Shown one piece after another: positions 60,738 to 64,000 of a DNA stretch of 64,000 bases. The translations under genes and the position numbers were made by a program. The notes beneath the pieces were generated by a model. It was not told where the DNA came from and made no database searches. It worked only from the letters and a program-made list of their open reading frames with translations. Location: contig JAGTTQ010000001.1 of assembly GCA_018223415.1 (NCBI GenBank), forward strand, positions 2,577,865 through 2,641,864, given 5' to 3'. The stretch's first letter is position 1; each line of letters begins with the position of its first letter. This DNA comes from Eubacteriaceae bacterium Marseille-Q4139 (GTDB lineage: Bacteria > Bacillota > Clostridia > Lachnospirales > Lachnospiraceae).

Positions 60738-61241
60738 TTACTTTTCCTGCGCGGGAGCTACCTTTGCATAACCGTCCCATGCAAACAGGGCCTCTTTGCT
60801 ATCGTCCGCAAGCATTTTGTCAATCTTGCAGAGATACAGGTTGTGGTCGCCAGCCGTCACCGTCTGCTCTAACGTGACAGCAAACGCAATCCGGCAATCC
60901 TCCGGGAAGGAAATGTCGCTTCCGTCCATCGCCTGAAGGGCAATCGGATGTTCTTCCAGCTTGTTTTTGTCGCCGCCGTTAGCGGAGCCATAAGCCATCA
61001 CCGCGTCTTTGATGCTGGTGCCGGGAGCTGCCAGAACAGCCTTGCCGGTACGCATAATATTGACGCTGCTGTTGGCAGTGGGACGCATAGCAAAGGCCAG
61101 CATGGGCGGATTGAAGGACGCATACATGAAGAAGGACACAGGAGCCATGTTCAAAGAGCCGTCTTCCTTCTTTGTGCAGACCAGCATGAGCGGGTCGGGA
61201 GAGGTAATTGCTGTCGCCTGTCCGATATTGATTTCTTTCAT
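60738..61241 (-). CDS. Flavin reductase-like protein, first gene of the SirTM operon
   Basis: 167 aa, a second and distinct FMN-binding split-barrel protein: ITSPDPLMLVCTKKEDGSLN, APVSFFMYASFNPPMLAFAM, PTANSSVNIMRTGKAVLAAP and GDHNLYLCKID. Start ATG 61241 follows AGAAAGGAAG; the frame is open to 61271. It is divergent from the HxlR regulator gene across 150 bp that hold promoters for both directions and a palindrome. Flavoproteins beside redox-sensing HxlR regulators are common targets of the latter. Confidence 0.86.
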   Translation of the reverse strand: MKEINIGQATAITSPDPLMLVCTKKEDGSLNMAPVSFFMYASFNPPMLAFAMRPTANSSVNIMRTGKAVLAAPGTSIKDAVMAYGSANGGDKNKLEEHPIALQAMDGSDISFPEDCRIAFAVTLEQTVTAGDHNLYLCKIDKMLADDSKEALFAWDGYAKVAPAQEK

Positions 61242-61282
61242 GGGAATCTTCCTTTCTGTACCTTTTTTCAAGATCGTCTGCC

Positions 61283-61331
61283 TTGACTTTTCTTGATATA
61301 CTAATTATACTGTGTCTATAAAGTAATTCAA
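61283..61331. promoter_or_regulatory. Overlapping divergent promoters of the hxlR gene and the SirTM operon
   Basis: Plus strand: -35 TTGACT (61283-61288), 17-bp spacer, -10 TATACT (61306-61311). Minus strand: -35 TTGAAT (61331-61326), 16-bp spacer, -10 TATAAT (61309-61304). The two -10 boxes overlap, so polymerases would compete. Confidence 0.6.
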
Positions 61332-61354
61332 GTACGCAGATTATTCTGCCTTAG

Positions 61355-61373
61355 TATGGTACACCGTACCATA
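61355..61373. promoter_or_regulatory. Palindrome in the hxlR leader, candidate HxlR operator
   Basis: TATGGTAC-ACC-GTACCATA, perfect 8-bp arms, 19 bp before the hxlR start and about 25 bp upstream of the minus-strand -35. Size and symmetry fit a dimeric winged-helix regulator. Confidence 0.65.
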
Positions 61374-61391
61374 AAAAGGAAAGGGTTGGAC

Positions 61392-61757
61392 ATGGAAAAC
61401 GAGATGACTTATCAAGAATATGCGGAAAAGGTGAAACAGGGAATTTTAACCGACGCAGGAAACTGCCCTGTAACGCCTCTTTTGCTGATGTTACAGGGAA
61501 AATGGAAATTCCAGATCATTTATGAGCTGTGTATCAAAGACCCCATTCGTTTTGGAGAATTAAAAAAAGCGATTGATGGAATTACGAACACCATGCTCAC
61601 AACTTCTCTGCGGGAGTTAGAAAAAGATGGTTTGGTTTCCCGTATCCAGTTCAATGAGATACCGCCTCATGTGGAGTATTCGCTGACAGAAAAGGGGAAG
61701 GCGCTTCTCCCGATTTTTTATGAAATAACGAAGTGGGGATTTAAGTACATTCCGTGA
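61392..61757 (+). CDS. HxlR-family transcriptional regulator
   Basis: 121 aa winged-helix protein: NCPVTPLLLMLQGKWKFQIIYEL, RFGELKKAIDGITNTMLTTSLRELEKDGLVSR and HVEYSLTEKG. The Cys before Pro-Val is at the place used for thiol or quinone sensing by HypR/YodB-type HxlR proteins. ATG 61392 follows AAAGGAAAGGG. It is divergent from the flavin reductase-SirTM operon and probably controls it and itself. Confidence 0.9.
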   Translation: MENEMTYQEYAEKVKQGILTDAGNCPVTPLLLMLQGKWKFQIIYELCIKDPIRFGELKKAIDGITNTMLTTSLRELEKDGLVSRIQFNEIPPHVEYSLTEKGKALLPIFYEITKWGFKYIP

Positions 61758-62067
61758 GACAAAAATGGCAGGCAATGAAAGCTTCCGTAAGATTGCGTAT
61801 GCTAGGCTGAAGGCCGTTTCCGGTATTCTTGCCTAAAATGCTTGTTGGTGACGCTCTCCGGTCCGCGCAGGACAGACGTCCGCCAGACGTCTTGCATCCC
61901 AAACCCCTGAGATCATCGCCGGCGGCGATGGCTGTGCGTTCTGCGAACACTGGGAAATGAATAAATTAACCGAAAAACTCTATGCGAAATGAACTGCTTC
62001 CCGTCAAGTAGACAATCAAAAAAATATAATTTTTTTCTGCCAGTAGGTATCACCTGCTGGCAGATTT

Positions 62068-62997
62068 TTACGCTGCCTGTAAATATTTTTCGTGTTTCTC
62101 CATTGGTGTTACTATACCAAGCTTCCTCTGCAAACGTCTGTTGTTATAGTAATTGATATATTTCTCTATCATGACCACCAGTGATTCTCTGTCCATAAAT
62201 CGTTTACCATAATAACGCTCCCGTTTTAGAATTCCCCAGAATCCTTCCATTGGTCCATTATCGATACACTTTGCTACTCTGGACATGCTCTGCATCATCC
62301 CTGCTGCTTCAAGTTTTGCATGAAAGGCTCTATTGGTGTATTGAAAGCCTCTGTCACTGTGAAACATTGGATGTGCATCAGGATTATCTTTGACTGCATC
62401 ATCAAAGGTATCAAACACTAATGCATTACTATTACTGTCTCCAATACGGTAGGATACGATTCTTCGGTCATACAGGTCAAGAATTGCACTTAAATATACC
62501 TTGTGCTTTTCATTTCCGATATAGTAATGAAATTCCGTTACATCGGTCAACCACTTTTCATTCGGAGCTTCTGCCGTAAATTCACGATTCAGGATATTTT
62601 CGGCTATGTACTGTGGATTTGCAGCCTGTCTTGTACAGCTATCGTTTGCATATTTAATGGTGGATTTGATACCAAGTTTCCGGCAGATGCGCAAAACACG
62701 TTTATCATTTACATCAATGTCATGGTAACGCTCCAACTCATCACGGATTCTGCGATAACCCTTATCAGGTGATTCTATGTGGATTTTTTCTATCAGTTCC
62801 GCAATTTTTCGGTTTTCCTGTTCATTCTCTGACATTTCATGGTTCAGCCATTTGTAATAAGCCGCCCTTGAAACACCGCCAATCTTACAAAGCTCCTGTA
62901 TCGGATAATCGTGTTCTTTCTGTTCTTCTTTGACAGCCTGATAGATATGCTCGTGGCGGATCAGGCTCAGCCCCGCCTCCTTTCGATTTCCTCTAAT
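62068..62997 (-). CDS. IS3-family transposase OrfB (DDE integrase core), read by -1 frameshift
   Basis: Catalytic part of the transposase. The first Asp is in WLTDVTEF, the second in MFHSDRGFQY and the Glu in NGPMEGFWGILK; the rve core and NRRLQRKLG tail are typical of the IS150 group. The first ATG in frame is at 62835, but the frame is open back to the slippery site at 62997-63003 (HTH-like IQELCKIGGVSRAAYYKWL lies in that part). A -1 slip there gives an OrfAB fusion of ~523 aa. Confidence 0.92.
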   Translation of the reverse strand: MRGNRKEAGLSLIRHEHIYQAVKEEQKEHDYPIQELCKIGGVSRAAYYKWLNHEMSENEQENRKIAELIEKIHIESPDKGYRRIRDELERYHDIDVNDKRVLRICRKLGIKSTIKYANDSCTRQAANPQYIAENILNREFTAEAPNEKWLTDVTEFHYYIGNEKHKVYLSAILDLYDRRIVSYRIGDSNSNALVFDTFDDAVKDNPDAHPMFHSDRGFQYTNRAFHAKLEAAGMMQSMSRVAKCIDNGPMEGFWGILKRERYYGKRFMDRESLVVMIEKYINYYNNRRLQRKLGIVTPMEKHEKYLQAA

Positions 62998-63638
62998 TTT
63001 TTTAAGAATGATAACTCCATTTCTGCACGTTGCCGTTTGGCTTTTTCCAGTTTCAACTCCGCTTGAAGCTTTTCCACCTCTGTAAGAGAATCTTCCGATT
63101 TTCTTTTGCCGCGGTTATCCTGTAATGCAGGAACTCCGCCTGTTTCGTATTTGATAGTGTAATTTCGTGCCTGCTGATAGGACACCTTAAAGTTTTCTGA
63201 TGTTTCAGCATAGTTATGGCCATGGGAAATGCAGTAGGATGCAATTTCCACTCTTTCTTCAAACGTTGTTTTTCTTCCTTTGGTCATAAGACTACATCCT
63301 CCTGTTCTGGAAGCCTTCAGTTCCTTATGACCATTATACAGCGCAATCCATTGCCTGAGTGTACGAGTACTGGAAATTTTATATTTTTTACAAATATCAC
63401 GTAGTGAACCAAGACCAGAAAGATACTCTTGTACGGCAATCTCTTTCTCGGCAGAAGTTCTTTTGGTCCATCCTTTGTTGTAAAAGGTTTCTGAACCCAT
63501 AGACTGATAATTACGAATCCATTCTTCTAAAGTAGTAGGATGAATTCCTTCGCCTGTTGATACAGATGTAATACTATGTTTAGCTTCCAAAATAAGCTTT
63601 ACCATTCGTAATTTATCTTCAGCAGAATATTTACGCAT
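62967..63638 (-). CDS. IS3-family OrfA (helix-turn-helix DNA-binding protein)
   Basis: 223 aa. It has two helix-turn-helix segments (GIHPTTLEEWIRNYQSMG; SSTRTLRQWIALYNGHKELK) and a third (YAETSENFKVSYQQARNYTIKY), then a Leu-rich coiled coil (EKLQAELKLEKAKRQRAEME) as in IS150-type OrfA. AAGGAGGGAG precedes the ATG. The codons TTA-AAA-AAA near its end form the A_AAA_AAA slippery heptamer for making OrfAB. Confidence 0.92.
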   Translation of the reverse strand: MRKYSAEDKLRMVKLILEAKHSITSVSTGEGIHPTTLEEWIRNYQSMGSETFYNKGWTKRTSAEKEIAVQEYLSGLGSLRDICKKYKISSTRTLRQWIALYNGHKELKASRTGGCSLMTKGRKTTFEERVEIASYCISHGHNYAETSENFKVSYQQARNYTIKYETGGVPALQDNRGKRKSEDSLTEVEKLQAELKLEKAKRQRAEMELSFLKKLEEIERRRG

Positions 63639-63811
63639 AAGAAATGCTCCCTCCTTGATAAACAGTTTTATTATTTCAACTGTCTACCTAGAAGGGAGCA
63701 TATCAAAAGAGTTCGTACTCGCATAGAGTTTTTGTTTTTTTCGTTTAGCTGGCATAACTCATAATTTCTGTCATGTTTCCTTATGGGCGGCTGCCATTCC
63801 TGCCTTCGCCT

Positions 63812-64000
63812 CTATATCTCAAACACATATCGTTCATAGGCATTGATAACGGCCGTGTCCCCATGATTCCTCTTTCTCGCGGCCGTGGGCGCATAAGACA
63901 GGTGGACGTGCCCGTGGATGAAAACGGCCGGGCGGTACTGCTCCATGAGCCGGAGAAAGGCCTTAAAGCCGGTATGGGTCAGGTCTTCTCCGTCTCCTAA
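63812..64000 (-). CDS. Metallophosphoesterase, C-terminal part (5' end outside window)
   Basis: On the minus strand, 62 residues are visible to a TAG at 63814-63812. GDGEDLTHTGFKAFLRLMEQ is followed by FIHGHVHLSY, the last metal-binding motif (GHxH) of calcineurin-like phosphoesterases, and the tail INAYERYVFEI. Its transcription would run toward the split terminator at 63733, which was probably its own or a shared terminator. The family includes phosphodiesterases of varied substrate; none can be chosen here. Confidence 0.8.
   Translation of the reverse strand, partial: LGDGEDLTHTGFKAFLRLMEQYRPAVFIHGHVHLSYAPTAARKRNHGDTAVINAYERYVFEI

Larger units (their letters stand above)
61990..63705 (-). 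mobile_element. IS3-family (IS150-like) insertion sequence, complete
   Basis: 1716 bp. The ends are imperfect inverted repeats: left TGAACTGCTTCCC ... AAGTAGACAATCAAA; right, read inward, TGATATGCTCCC ... AGGTAGACAGTTGAAA. A 3-bp direct repeat AAA (61987-61989 and 63706-63708) fits IS3 target duplication. It carries orfA and orfB on the minus strand joined by a -1 slippery site. No disabling mutation is visible, so it may still be active. Confidence 0.88.
61973..63733 (+). terminator. Terminator hairpin split by the IS element
   Basis: AAAAACTCTATGCGA (61973-61987) and TCGCATAGAGTTTTT (63719-63733) are perfect 15-bp complements now separated by the IS. Removing the IS and one 3-bp target copy gives a hairpin with a 12-nt loop followed by GTTTTTTT, a classic intrinsic terminator. 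Just before the left arm, an open frame ending CEHWEMNKLTEKLYAK, with its TGA overlapping the IS border, may be a gene remnant. Confidence 0.85.

Noticed and set aside
63773..64000. Plus-strand open frame at the right edge
   Set aside because: The opposite strand encodes a recognisable metallophosphoesterase C-terminus with the GHxH motif; the plus frame has no family features.
1..64000. CRISPR arrays, rRNA genes, prophage structural genes
   Set aside because: No regularly spaced 25-40 bp repeats with unique spacers, no rRNA sequence and no phage genes were seen; the only tandem repeat is the coding 39-bp unit at 11986.

Overview
The window looks like chromosomal DNA of a spore-forming, gut-type Lachnospiraceae (Clostridia). 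The evidence is the high-GC Firmicute codon usage, strong Shine-Dalgarno sites (AGGAGG), a SpoVB-like flippase, VanRS-like and DcuSR-like two-component systems, a NifS/NifU/MnmA cluster, a DUF3842 protein and a lysyl-tRNA synthetase with an extra C-terminal tRNA-binding domain. No species is claimed.

Layout. 1-3530: the end of an oligopeptide ABC importer operon (two ATPases and a lipoprotein binding protein). 3531-3954: a terminator and a duplicated hairpin. 3955-10945: a response regulator and kinase, a large membrane protein, an ABC exporter pair and endonuclease IV, tightly packed. 10979-14246: an SPFH/zinc-ribbon/TPM envelope module resembling Bacillus YdjI-YdjG-YdjH. 14277-17027: ketopantoate reductase, DUF3842 and a divergent M23 peptidase. 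17009-24097: nested inverted repeats, apt, dinB with a LexA box inside its promoter, two small unknown proteins and sbcDC. 24183-30179: SpoVB-like flippase (minus strand), then nifS-nifU-mnmA and a lipoprotein amidase. 30278-31121: tRNA-Ser(CGA) and a short AT-rich segment with a coiled-coil ORF. 31122-35818: MATE transporter, a second amidase, a P-loop protein, a PHP phosphatase and a TAXI binding protein. 35978-39715: GltS-type symporter and a DcuSR-like pair. 40003-46146: gap-pgk-tpiA, a PPC-domain protein, greA and lysS.

46147-48800 is a decayed AT-rich accessory patch. It holds a broken XRE regulator, a PIN-domain toxin broken by one frameshift beside its intact antitoxin, a displaced copy of the lysS linker placed between a YefM-type operator and an N-truncated yefM, an intact yoeB, and a broken cell-wall-binding protein. 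48826-55753 carries TetR plus a heterodimeric ABC exporter, a LysR/SDR divergent pair and an AlkZ-related protein.

55845-61757 is the most interesting region. Five co-directional, mostly overlapping genes encode two flavin-reductase-like proteins, a class M sirtuin (SirTM, predicted protein ADP-ribosyltransferase), a short UvrA-like ABC protein without the UvrB-binding insertion, and a zinc-type macrodomain ADP-ribosyl hydrolase. A divergent HxlR regulator shares the promoter region, which contains a perfect palindrome. This looks like a redox-controlled reversible ADP-ribosylation system with partners different from the GcvH-L/LplA2 set I know from SirTM operons. Downstream, an IS3-family element (61990-63705) has inserted into the loop of a terminator hairpin. 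The window ends in the 3' part of a metallophosphoesterase gene.
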